Assembly (NCBI RefSeq): GCF_900312975.1
Contig: NZ_LT990039.1
Coordinates: forward strand, 1,426,001 to 1,490,000
Reading direction: 5' to 3'
Origin: Massilistercora timonensis
GTDB lineage: Bacteria; Bacillota; Clostridia; Lachnospirales; Lachnospiraceae
DNA length: 64,000 nt
The translations under genes and the position numbers were made by a program. The notes beneath the pieces are model-generated. The model was given only the letters and a program-made list of their open reading frames with translations, did not search any database and was not told the DNA's origin. Below are positions 54,008 to 61,751 of this stretch, in pieces; position 1 is the first letter of the stretch; every line of letters starts with the position of its first letter.

Positions 54008-55381
54008 CTATACACTTGATTCATCAAAAGAGTATCGCTCCAGCATATAAAGCGGGACGGTATCAATCTTTCCAGCACGTCCGCCTTTTGTATCGCCTTT
54101 CAGGTAGAGCAGGCGGTCTGCTTTTCCCTGATCCAGCGCTTTCTGTGCGGTGGTAGCGGTGCCTTTACCGGATTTTACCTCTACCAGATACCGGATATGA
54201 GAATGAATGGACTGTGCGACAAAATCTATCTCCCCGCCTTTGTAAGTGGCGAAGGCCGGCGTTTCAAAAGCAATTTCCGGCGGGAAATCCTGCCTGCGCT
54301 TCAGATTGATGTAAACATAGTTTTCATTCAGGGTTCCGGCAAGTGTCCGGCTGTCTGTACCGGTTAGAGCAAGATAATAATTGGCAAGCCCCGGATCCAT
54401 GAAGAAACAGCGGCTGGCCGGTTTGAATTCTAAGATGTCCATTTCTGTAATCTTTGCACAGAAACCGATGATGCCGGAAAAATAGAGCCAGCTTATCGCC
54501 CGGTTGCAGGTGGCTTTTGAGATATTACTGGAATAATCTCTTGTTACCAGTTTCTGCAGCTCTTCACTGATGCTGTCTTCCTTCAGTCCCCGGCTTTCCC
54601 GGTTCAGGATCCGGCAGATGGAAAAGAAAATCTGCGTAAATACCCGTGTATCCAGGATATCGCTGAAATACCGGATAGATTCATTGGTAAAGGTATCAAT
54701 GATCTTAACCAGTACGCCCTGCGCTTTCTGAAAATCCCCTGTCTCCAGGTAAGTCTCCACCACTTTCGGGTAGCCTCCGATATGAGTATAAATCTCATAT
54801 GCCTCGGTAAGCTGCTGATGGGTCTGATCCTCCTGTGGCATAACAGGAGAAAGCATCAGATATTCGTTGTAGAGTTCTTCATTATATGCCTGCAGAAACT
54901 CTTCAAAGGACAGAGTGTAGATGGGAAGACTTGTGACGTCCCCACTGGAATAACGAAATTCCGGATCATAGATTTTCCCCAGATAGCTTCCGGTCACGAT
55001 AAAGCGTGCCTGGAACTGACGGGTAAATTCCCGGATCCGGTTGTAAACCTCCGATGACTCCTGGATTTCATCAATGATGATGACCGTATCCTCGGTATCC
55101 TCAAATTCCACATCAAACAGACGGAACACATCATGCAAAGGATGTTCCGGACGTTTTGTACCCGGTTCCCAGGCGGTTGCCTGCTTATAACACTGCATAA
55201 ACTGTTGTCCGCTCTGCTCAAAGAGATTGATGTAAATTTTATGGCGGAAGTTTTCATCCGCAAATTTATTGATGATGTATGTTTTTCCTACCTGCCTTGC
55301 CCCTGTCACTTCCAGGGTGCTGTGGCCGGTATCATTTTTCCATTCCAGAAGCTGGCTGTAAATTTTTCGTTTCAGATACAT
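54008..55381 (-). CDS. AAA ATPase with DUF4143 nuclease-like domain
   Basis: 457 residues. N-terminal AAA: Walker A VTGARQVGKTYII, Walker B TVIIIDEIQESSEVY, sensor FIVTGSYLG. C-terminal DUF4143 with the PD-(D/E)XK-like core GGEIDFVAQ...RYLVEVKSGKG. Members are widespread in human-gut anaerobes and their job is unclear. It begins a minus-strand run on the far side of the recombinase and ends at its own terminator. Confidence 0.85.
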   Translation of the reverse strand: MYLKRKIYSQLLEWKNDTGHSTLEVTGARQVGKTYIINKFADENFRHKIYINLFEQSGQQFMQCYKQATAWEPGTKRPEHPLHDVFRLFDVEFEDTEDTVIIIDEIQESSEVYNRIREFTRQFQARFIVTGSYLGKIYDPEFRYSSGDVTSLPIYTLSFEEFLQAYNEELYNEYLMLSPVMPQEDQTHQQLTEAYEIYTHIGGYPKVVETYLETGDFQKAQGVLVKIIDTFTNESIRYFSDILDTRVFTQIFFSICRILNRESRGLKEDSISEELQKLVTRDYSSNISKATCNRAISWLYFSGIIGFCAKITEMDILEFKPASRCFFMDPGLANYYLALTGTDSRTLAGTLNENYVYINLKRRQDFPPEIAFETPAFATYKGGEIDFVAQSIHSHIRYLVEVKSGKGTATTAQKALDQGKADRLLYLKGDTKGGRAGKIDTVPLYMLERYSFDESSV

Positions 55382-55467
55382 ATAGTAGCTCCTTTCTAAA
55401 ATCTGTGGTTCTATTATATCAAATTATGTGCTGTACATACAGCAGAAAAACAACGCACAAACCAGAT

Positions 55468-55704
55468 TTATTTGTCTTTGCGCTTTTTCGGACACCATGC
55501 CGGAGAGGTCTTGATTGGAACCTCATCGGACCAGACCTTTCCATAATCCAGGAATCCTGGATCTTTCGACATTCTATGTTCCTGAAAATAATCAAAAATA
55601 TAATGCTGATCCGGATGCTTACAGCGAAAAGAAGCCCGGCTGTTACCGTAGGGACGAAAGGAATTGCAAAACTCACATTCACTGCACTTCATCTTTTCTT
55701 TCAT
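55468..55704 (-). CDS. Small Cys-rich protein, unknown
   Basis: 78 residues. MKCSECEFCNSFRPYG, then RCKHPDQHYI and a final TSPAWCPKK: CxxC-x2-C plus later Cys/His residues indicate a zinc-binding fold. GAGGTGAT lies upstream of the ATG. Seven bases separate it from the macro-domain gene on the same strand. No family known to me. Confidence 0.65.
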   Translation of the reverse strand: MKEKMKCSECEFCNSFRPYGNSRASFRCKHPDQHYIFDYFQEHRMSKDPGFLDYGKVWSDEVPIKTSPAWCPKKRKDK

Positions 55705-55711
55705 ATCGTTA

Positions 55712-56380
55712 TCACCTCATAATTTTCTTTTTATTATTTGCATACATGAGAGCTTCCGCCACGCTGATCTGAAATGTCTCTTCAAACCAGTGCCAGATTT
55801 CTTCCCGGTGTGTTCCAGCTGAAAATCCGTGCCAGGCTTGCTCAATACATTCTGTTTCCGGGTTCATAGGGATGTCTCCAAATTCTGTCCAGAGACGCCG
55901 GATGCTGTCCGGCAGGTACAGGATGGTAAGGGTAAAGCAAGACTCGGAAAACAGGGGGATGAGGATACGGCTGTAGACCGTCTCCCAGTCGCCGCCTGCA
56001 AGCCCGCATCCCAGATAACCGGGAATGGCAATCTGCGACAATTCCCGCTGTGCTGCCAGGAACATCATGGCAGTCAGGCTCTGTCTCAGTGCTGCATAAT
56101 CGGTATCTAATCCTCTGCCTGTGGGAATATTCTCGGCAAACAGATGCGCTACATACTGAGTGACGTCAGTATCCATCCGCAGCATCAAAGAGCAGAATCC
56201 TAAAAGTTCCTCTTTATTTTTCCTGCAAAGCTGCTGGTATGCTCGATACTGTTCTGCCGTCAAAATACGATGCCGGATCTGCCTGGCTACGCCTGCCCCC
56301 ATAACACCCTGGCAGTTGACCTGGTGGGCGATAATGGCAGCATCAGAACGAAGCAGATCCCCTTTCCTTTCTTTGACCAT
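55712..56380 (-). CDS. Macro-domain (ADP-ribose-binding) protein
   Basis: 222 residues. Macro fold: GDLLRSDAAIIAHQVNCQGVMGAGVARQI with the ADP-ribose-contacting Asn, and a later Gly-rich loop IPGYLGCGLAGGDWETVYS. About 50 further C-terminal residues (GFSAGTHREEIWHWFEETFQ) are not part of the core domain. Such proteins bind or remove ADP-ribose. NADAR and DUF3990 genes lie within 3 kb on the same strand. GGAGGAAAA precedes the ATG. Confidence 0.85.
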   Translation of the reverse strand: MVKERKGDLLRSDAAIIAHQVNCQGVMGAGVARQIRHRILTAEQYRAYQQLCRKNKEELLGFCSLMLRMDTDVTQYVAHLFAENIPTGRGLDTDYAALRQSLTAMMFLAAQRELSQIAIPGYLGCGLAGGDWETVYSRILIPLFSESCFTLTILYLPDSIRRLWTEFGDIPMNPETECIEQAWHGFSAGTHREEIWHWFEETFQISVAEALMYANNKKKIMR

Positions 56381-56400
56381 AGATTTTCCTCCATTTGTTT

Positions 56401-57132
56401 TTAAAGATATTCATAGGTTACATTTTGGCTCTGGCACCATTCTTCCACCAGCTTCAGGTTTAGCGGGCTGTGCGCCGGGTGCCGGGAGATCCAAACCGAA
56501 GGTTTAGGGCTGGGATACCATAAATTTTCCGGAGCCGGCCCTTGCGTATCCTCGAACAGAAGGACAGCAGGACGCTCCAGAAATTCTTTCTGCCGTGCGG
56601 ATAACCCTTCCTTCTCCCGGTAACGGAGCCGGTAGCCGAGCTGGCACTGACTGTATTTGCAGCGTTGGAGCTGGACTTGGATACAGGGATGAATAGAAAT
56701 TCCCCCGTTATCCATATAGGCCAGATAACCGGGCTTGGACCGATTGACCTGCTCAAAAGGGATATTGTCATGGTTCTGAACTGGCAGCATGGCGTTTTCC
56801 TTCTGAAATGCTATTTGAGAAAAACCAAATGTATCACAGAAATAGAAACGGCTTTCTCCCGGTGAGTGCTGTATTTCCAGAATGTCAGAGACTGACATGG
56901 AATGTCCGGTGAAACCGATCTTTTCCAGATAGCGGGCATCCGCTTCATCTTTGCGGTTGAATATCCGGTAGATTTCTTCCAGTGTGGCGACTTCCGTTTC
57001 TCCGCAGAATACGGATTCATAAATTTCTGCAGGCGGTGATGGATACCCGGCTTTTTGAAAATAGGAAAGGGGCATAAACATCAGCCTGTCCTGATCCAAT
57101 TCCGGGATGATCTGATAGATCGTTATTTTCAT
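56401..57132 (-). CDS. YodL-domain protein
   Basis: 243 residues. The N-terminal half fits the YodL domain: ITIYQIIPELDQDRLMFMPL, EIYESVFCGE, LEEIYRIFNRKDEADARYLE and the terminal GHSMSVSDILEI. The C-terminal half (QLGYRLRYREKEGLSARQKE) is of the kind attached to YodL in polyvalent mobile-element proteins. These are thought to enter the recipient with conjugating DNA or to act early. AAAGGAGGA precedes the start. Confidence 0.75.
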   Translation of the reverse strand: MKITIYQIIPELDQDRLMFMPLSYFQKAGYPSPPAEIYESVFCGETEVATLEEIYRIFNRKDEADARYLEKIGFTGHSMSVSDILEIQHSPGESRFYFCDTFGFSQIAFQKENAMLPVQNHDNIPFEQVNRSKPGYLAYMDNGGISIHPCIQVQLQRCKYSQCQLGYRLRYREKEGLSARQKEFLERPAVLLFEDTQGPAPENLWYPSPKPSVWISRHPAHSPLNLKLVEEWCQSQNVTYEYL

Positions 57133-57152
57133 AAGGCATCGTCCTCCTTTGC

Positions 57153-57185
57153 AAAAGAAGGACCTCCCTGGTTGGAAGATCCTTC
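57153..57185 (-). terminator. Internal terminator between LPD11 and YodL genes
   Basis: Minus strand GAAGGATCTTCC / GGAGGTCCTTC hairpin followed by TTTT. It lies inside the co-directional run, so downstream genes depend on read-through or another promoter. Confidence 0.7.
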
Positions 57186-57198
57186 GTAATCATTATGG

Positions 57199-57645
57199 TT
57201 ATTCGTTACACAATTCTTTTTCATAGTTCAGGAGCTGCTCCCAGGTCAGCCATTCCGGTTTCCCGTCTGAAGGTAACCCCTCCCATAACTCTTTCATGCG
57301 ATTAATGTGCTGTTGTGGATTCCTCTCAGATAAGATGGTAACACTTCGGTTCCCGTAACCGAGAAAATATTCGCAGTCACTCTGCATCCGGCTTAGCATC
57401 ATATACTGGAACTCATACGGATTTCTCCGGAATGGTTCCGGATCAAAGATATGTTCCTGTCGGATTGGAGATACTGGTTCCCCATCCATGTCATTGCCTG
57501 TAACAGAATATAAGTCCGGATTTTCGGAATGTCCCAGGTTAAGGTCCTTCCATAAGCGGCTATACTGATCCTGGTATGTGGGACAGGAAAAATCATCTAT
57601 GCCGATGAATTTCAGCGTTAAGACCGTCTGCTTCTTTTCTTCCAT
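57199..57645 (-). CDS. LPD11-domain protein
   Basis: 148 residues. LKFIGIDDFSCPTYQDQYSRLWKDLNLG, then YSVTGNDMDGEPVSPI and FQYMMLSRMQSDCEYFLGYGNR match the large polyvalent protein-associated domain 11 found in conjugative elements and phages. The tail (HINRMKELWEGLPSDGKPEWLTWEQL) is the common DUF-like helix pair. Role unknown, likely early transfer or counter-defence. Confidence 0.7.
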   Translation of the reverse strand: MEEKKQTVLTLKFIGIDDFSCPTYQDQYSRLWKDLNLGHSENPDLYSVTGNDMDGEPVSPIRQEHIFDPEPFRRNPYEFQYMMLSRMQSDCEYFLGYGNRSVTILSERNPQQHINRMKELWEGLPSDGKPEWLTWEQLLNYEKELCNE

Positions 57646-57660
57646 GGTTCATTCACCCCT

Positions 57661-58167
57661 TCATGCAATTTCATTTTCCATTTCCAAACTCCATTTCAGC
57701 TTTTCACGTACATCCATCAGGATAAGCCCTAACTGATTTTCGCCGTTGCCGTTGACCTTGCCCCAGAAGTAGTCGCCCCAGGTATTGCCTTCTATGAGAA
57801 GGCTGTTTCCTGTGGCAAGCAGGGCATCCCGCAGCTCTGGGTTCTGCATGAATTTGCACATACAGATTTCATACATCAGGGAAATCTTTACCTTGTCCCA
57901 GTCTGGGCGCAACGTGAGTTTCTTTCCCCGCTTTTTGGCTTCTGCCGGGTTATGCAGGCGGAAAATAGAGAATTGCTGCTGCTCTTTCGCACAGCTGGTC
58001 TTCTGCGCCTGGAAAGCGGCTTCATTATTGGCGTAGGTTTGCCCCATGTAGGTAACAGGAGCCGGATAAAAATTGCTGAGAAATGTGTATTTCCCTGTAA
58101 AAGAGGAGATAACATTCCTGTGAGTTTGTTTATGGATAGTTTCTTTCGGTTGATAATTAGATTTCAT
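57661..58167 (-). CDS. NADAR-family N-glycosidase
   Basis: 168 residues from the ATG at 58167, spaced six bases from AAAGGA. NADAR/RibA-like core: FTGKYTFLSNFYPAPVTYMG, YANNEAAFQAQKT, WDKVKISLMYEICMCKF, LLIEGNTWGDYFWGKVNG and QLGLILMDVRE. Characterised NADAR proteins cleave N-glycosidic bonds, including ADP-ribose on guanine. Its neighbours include a macro domain and an ADP-ribosyltransferase-like DUF3990 gene. Confidence 0.88.
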   Translation of the reverse strand: MKSNYQPKETIHKQTHRNVISSFTGKYTFLSNFYPAPVTYMGQTYANNEAAFQAQKTSCAKEQQQFSIFRLHNPAEAKKRGKKLTLRPDWDKVKISLMYEICMCKFMQNPELRDALLATGNSLLIEGNTWGDYFWGKVNGNGENQLGLILMDVREKLKWSLEMENEIA

Positions 58168-58185
58168 GCACATTCCTTTCCGCAC

Positions 58186-58220
58186 AAAAAAAGGAACCGC
58201 CTATCCTATAGGTAGTTCCC
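58186..58220 (-). terminator. Strong terminator between the DUF3990 operon and NADAR
   Basis: Minus strand GGGAAC-TA-CCTAT / ATAGG-CG-GTTCC hairpin followed by T7. Confidence 0.85.
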
Positions 58221-58244
58221 TTCTTAAACATAGTGCTTCAATAT

Positions 58245-58493
58245 TCAGTTTGTCTGTAATTCTTTTTGTTCCTGTTCTTCATAGAACCGGTCTGCAATAT
58301 AGCCCGCTGACTCCGCCCAAAGCGTATTCTCGGTATTCTGCAGAGCCTGATACGTCTTGGAATGGTAAAAGGCTCCGGCGGCATCCTGGAAAGAAAGATG
58401 GCTCCTTTCCTTGATGATGTCGATCACGTCCCGGATCTGGATACACAGGTTCATCGTGATATCTTTGTTATTGTAAAAATATTTTCCATCCAT
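58245..58493 (-). CDS. Small partner protein of DUF3990 gene
   Basis: 82 residues, helical: IQIRDVIDIIKERSHLSFQDA, AAGAFYHSKTYQALQNTENTLW, ESAGYIADRFYEEQEQKE. It starts three bases after the stop of the DUF3990 gene, so the two are made together; a toxin-antitoxin style pairing is plausible. It resembles the DUF3791-type small proteins in size and pattern but I am not certain. Confidence 0.6.
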   Translation of the reverse strand: MDGKYFYNNKDITMNLCIQIRDVIDIIKERSHLSFQDAAGAFYHSKTYQALQNTENTLWAESAGYIADRFYEEQEQKELQTN

Positions 58494-58496
58494 AGC

Positions 58497-59186
58497 TTAC
58501 GAAACCTCCCTTCGGGATTCCAGTGTTAGGTGTTCCAGGGCAAGGGGCGTATGGAAAGACACCTGGTTGTTTACTTTATTATAGCGAAGCCTTTCCACTG
58601 CTTCCTCGGCTTTTAAAATACCTGACAGGTATAACTGCACAGTCTCCATTGTATTGTCGTCTGCAACAGGCCCTACGACCACATCATAAGCGTGCTGGAT
58701 GCCGCCTTTCGTGCGGTTTTCTTTGATAAACTCCAGCCACTCGCGATCCAGAGCAGCAAAGTGCTTGATCTTCAGGTCCTCTGTCTGGCGGAACAGGTAA
58801 CGATAAACATATCTGCCGCCTTTGTGGGAGCGCAGATAAAGACGTTTGGCCCATTCCTCCGCTTGGCTTTCCAAGACGGTACAGTAAAATCCCCGGCCAA
58901 AGTCACGGCGGTTATGGGATTTTCCCAGGTCAATCTCATCAAATGCGATGTTGGAACCGTGGTAAAGCACCAGTTCCGGAGCATTTTCTTTGATGATTTC
59001 CTCCACATATTGAAAAGTCTCTTCCATATCTAATTGATGAAGCATTTCGTGCTGTATCAGGATTTTTTCAAAAACCTGATGCTTACAGAAGAGATCAAAG
59101 ACGTCCCCTTCAGACAGATGATGCTTTTGTGCGTAATACTCGACTGCTTGTACAGATAAGATTTCCACATCGGATTGAATACTCAT
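58497..59186 (-). CDS. DUF3791-DUF3990 fusion, ADP-ribosyltransferase-like
   Basis: 229 residues. Residues about 5-65 (SVQAVEYYAQKHHLSEGDVF, QHEMLHQLDMEETFQYVEEI) look like DUF3791. The rest is DUF3990, a member of the ADP-ribosyltransferase fold clan: LVLYHGSNIAFDEIDLGKSH, RRDFGRGFYCTVLESQAEEWAKR, then DVVVGPVADDNT. His-Gly in the first strand and the GRGFY segment match NAD-site positions of ARTs. I chose the ATG at 59186 because the promoter's start point falls near 59206 and GGAGG precedes it. Confidence 0.75.
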   Translation of the reverse strand: MSIQSDVEILSVQAVEYYAQKHHLSEGDVFDLFCKHQVFEKILIQHEMLHQLDMEETFQYVEEIIKENAPELVLYHGSNIAFDEIDLGKSHNRRDFGRGFYCTVLESQAEEWAKRLYLRSHKGGRYVYRYLFRQTEDLKIKHFAALDREWLEFIKENRTKGGIQHAYDVVVGPVADDNTMETVQLYLSGILKAEEAVERLRYNKVNNQVSFHTPLALEHLTLESRREVS

Positions 59187-59212
59187 ACTTATCATTGCCT
59201 CCATTTGCCTCT

Positions 59213-59241
59213 ATTATACCCAAAGGAAACGGGATGTTCAA
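59213..59241 (-). promoter_or_regulatory. Promoter of the DUF3990 operon
   Basis: Minus strand TTGAAC (59241-59236), 17-bp spacer, TATAAT (59218-59213), giving a leader of about 20 nt. Confidence 0.65.
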
Positions 59242-59293
59242 CGCAAAAAACAAGCGTATCTGCCCTTTCCATACTGCCAGACAGGTAATTTTT

Positions 59294-59322
59294 GGAGAAG
59301 CTGCTTGTCAGGCAGCTTCTCC
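59294..59322. other. Perfect 11-bp inverted repeat after the ligase gene
   Basis: GGAGAAGCTGC / GCAGCTTCTCC (59294-59304, 59312-59322). No T run follows on the minus strand, while T5 precedes it on the plus strand, so its terminator function is doubtful. Confidence 0.5.
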
Positions 59323-59341
59323 AAGTGGATCATGTACAATC

Positions 59342-61339
59342 TTACGCAATCATTGCCAAAAACTCTGCTTCCGACAGGATCGTGACGCCCAGAGCCTGGG
59401 CTTTGGTCAGCTTACTGCCGGCTTTTTCCCCACAGATCAGGTAGTCGGTCTTTTTAGACACCGAGCTGCCCGGCTTTGCGCCAAGCGCCAGGATCTGGTC
59501 GTTGATCTCTGAGCGGGTAAAGTTTTCCAGCTTTCCGGTTGCTACGATAGTCTTTCCTGCAAATTCAGTATTTTTTGCCATAGTGGTTTCTTCCTTTCTT
59601 TCTTCAAATGTAAATTCTTTCTGTAATGTGTCCCAGAGCATCAGATTTTCTTCATCCGCAAACCAGTCGTGAATGTTCTGGTTCAGTGTAGCGCCAAAGT
59701 CCTCTAACTGTGTGAAATCATAGTCATCGGTGGCAGCCGCCCGGAAGGCATCCAGACTGCCAGAGAATACGGTATCCAATACCCGGCTTTTTGTACGGCC
59801 TACCATGGGAATATCCATGCTGATCAGATAGCGGACAAAGGTGGTGCTGCGGCTGGCCTGGATTGCGTTCCAGAGCCGGTCAAAGGATTTCTCCCCGAAC
59901 CCTTCCAGCCGGATGATTTCTTCCCGGTGCTGATCCAGATGGTAGATGTCAGGGAAGGTCTGAAGGTATCCCAGATTCAGGAATTTCTCCAGAGTAGCCT
60001 CACTTAACCCTTCAATATTCATGGCTTTCCGGCATACGAAATGGACGAATTTTTTCAACTGCTGGCTTTCACAGGATGGATTGCTGCAGTGTATGGTTTC
60101 AATGATCCGTCCTTTTTCTCCTTTTTTTCGATGGAGTTCTGTCGAAGCGCCACAGCACGGGCAGATAGCAGGGGCAGCATCCCGGTAATGTCCACGGTCC
60201 AGGTTCTCCTCTACATGGGGAATGATCATGTTCCGTTTGGATACCAGGATACGGCATCCCGGCACCAGCTCCAGTTCCCGGATAAAGGTGAGGTTATGAA
60301 GCGTGGCCCTGGATACGGAGCACCCATCAATCTCCACGGTGTCAAAGACTGCCACAGGTGCCAGTTCCCCGAAACGGGAAGGCGTCCATTCAATACTCTG
60401 GAGAACGGTTTCATAGGTTTCGTCCTCAAATTTGAAAGCAAGTCCGTCCTTGTAGTGGTGTCCGGTTCTTCCGCAGCTTGCGGAATACGCCAGGTCATCG
60501 AAGATCAGTACCATTCCGTCAATGGGAAGATCCAGTGTTTCTGCCTTCTCCTTCAGGTCCTGGATACGAAGCTCCAGATATTCCGGCGAAATCTGATCCG
60601 GATTGAGGGGAATATACGGGCAGGAACCAAAGCCCAGTTTTGATAACTGGTACAGACGTTCCTCCCGGCTGTTGCTGTTTTCTCCCTCGTCCAGTCCTTC
60701 CAGTACGTTGAAGGGAAGGAAGGTAACACAGCGGCCTTTACAGTTCTCCGGATCCAGGCTCCGTACAGATCCGGCAGCCAGGTTCCGGGCGTTTTTATAA
60801 GGTTCCCCGTTCTTGTCCCGGAGTGTGGTATTCAGCCGTTCAAAATCCTTCTTGTGTATGAAGGCTTCTCCGGTGACAACCAGCCGCTCTTTATAAGCAA
60901 TCGTGAGCGGCACATTCTCAAAAGCGGGAATGTTATGAGTGATCTCTTCACCGGTCTCACCGTCTCCTCGTGTGGATGCCTCTGCCAGTCTGCCGTTTTC
61001 GTAGGTGAGTTTTAACGTAAGGCCATCCAGCTTCAGCATAAGCAAAGCTGCGTGATCGCCACAAAAACGGCATAAATCTTCCACCTGCTTTGTCTTATCC
61101 AGGGACAGAAGCGGATGCGGGTGCGGCACTTTTTTCAGCTCACTGACCGGCGGATAGCCGACTGTCTGGGTTGGGGAATTGGAGTAGATGATCCCTGTTT
61201 CCTTTTCCAGACTTTCCAGCTGCTCGTACAGCCGGTCATACTCCGCATCGGAGATCTCCGGTGCGTTCAGGTTATAGTAGGCGTGCCGGTGCCGGTTGAG
61301 CGTCTGAACCAGTTCCTTGATCTTGTCTGCTGTATTCAT
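59342..61339 (-). CDS. ligA: NAD-dependent DNA ligase (element-borne)
   Basis: 665 residues from the ATG at 61339 (GGAGAAACAGAAC upstream); the open frame continues through the leader to 61471 without meaning. Domain Ia (AYYNLNAPEISDAEYDRLY), adenylation site LMLKLDGLTLK (KxDG), OB fold, Zn finger CPCCGAS...CSNPSC, helix-hairpin-helix region and a C-terminal BRCT (FAGKTIVATGKLENFTRSEI). All catalytic elements are present. The host surely has its own ligA elsewhere, so this is an extra copy carried by the element. Confidence 0.92.
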   Translation of the reverse strand: MNTADKIKELVQTLNRHRHAYYNLNAPEISDAEYDRLYEQLESLEKETGIIYSNSPTQTVGYPPVSELKKVPHPHPLLSLDKTKQVEDLCRFCGDHAALLMLKLDGLTLKLTYENGRLAEASTRGDGETGEEITHNIPAFENVPLTIAYKERLVVTGEAFIHKKDFERLNTTLRDKNGEPYKNARNLAAGSVRSLDPENCKGRCVTFLPFNVLEGLDEGENSNSREERLYQLSKLGFGSCPYIPLNPDQISPEYLELRIQDLKEKAETLDLPIDGMVLIFDDLAYSASCGRTGHHYKDGLAFKFEDETYETVLQSIEWTPSRFGELAPVAVFDTVEIDGCSVSRATLHNLTFIRELELVPGCRILVSKRNMIIPHVEENLDRGHYRDAAPAICPCCGASTELHRKKGEKGRIIETIHCSNPSCESQQLKKFVHFVCRKAMNIEGLSEATLEKFLNLGYLQTFPDIYHLDQHREEIIRLEGFGEKSFDRLWNAIQASRSTTFVRYLISMDIPMVGRTKSRVLDTVFSGSLDAFRAAATDDYDFTQLEDFGATLNQNIHDWFADEENLMLWDTLQKEFTFEERKEETTMAKNTEFAGKTIVATGKLENFTRSEINDQILALGAKPGSSVSKKTDYLICGEKAGSKLTKAQALGVTILSEAEFLAMIA

Positions 61340-61406
61340 TGTTCTGTTTCTCCTTTCTGTTACCATGTCCATCCGGAGCATTGAAAAACAACCCTCCTTT
61401 CCCATG

Positions 61407-61573
61407 TTCAGGCATAAAAAAAGAGAATGACGCAAAATGTTCATTCTCTGACAGCGTGCAGTTCTCTGCAAAATAAAAAAAGCCAGAAGGTACTGCCTGA
61501 TGGCAGAGTATCCCTCTGACTGATTACAAACCTAAACAGCGTGTGATAAATCCTTTCCGGATAGACACAAAAT
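61407..61573 (-). ncRNA. Leader RNA, copy B, with two serial terminators
   Basis: Minus strand: terminator 1 (61519 to 61475; CAGAGG / CCTTCTG arms, T7) and terminator 2 (61449 to 61416; AGAGAATGA / TCATTCTCT, T7), 77 nt before the ligase start. It matches copy A (51158-51319) almost base for base in the terminator stems and in the stretch between ATCCGG and CAGAGGGATA. Confidence 0.75.
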
Positions 61574-61588
61574 ATATGGTACAAATTT

Positions 61589-61617
61589 AGTATAACACTA
61601 GATATAGTGGTGGTCAA
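61589..61617 (-). promoter_or_regulatory. Promoter of leader copy B with spacer inverted repeat
   Basis: Minus strand TTGACC (61617-61612), 17-bp spacer, TATACT (61594-61589). The spacer holds CACTA / TAGTG (61596-61609). An additional half-site ATATATGGTAC lies at 61572-61582. Confidence 0.75.
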
Positions 61618-61702
61618 ATAAAAAATAGCTTTACACACCTATATATAGCATAACAAATAAGCAGCATCCCTTTGTACGTCAGGTTTTGACAGAAAAATCC
61701 TC

Positions 61703-61731
61703 TTGACGAAAGAACGTATGTTCGCCATAAT
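61703..61731 (+). promoter_or_regulatory. SOS promoter with LexA box
   Basis: TTGACG (61703-61708), 17-bp spacer, CATAAT (61726-61731). The spacer contains GAACGTATGTTC (61712-61723), a match to the Firmicute LexA operator CGAAC-N4-GTTCG. Confidence 0.85.
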
Positions 61732-61751
61732 AAGAGAAAAAGGAGGCGAAC

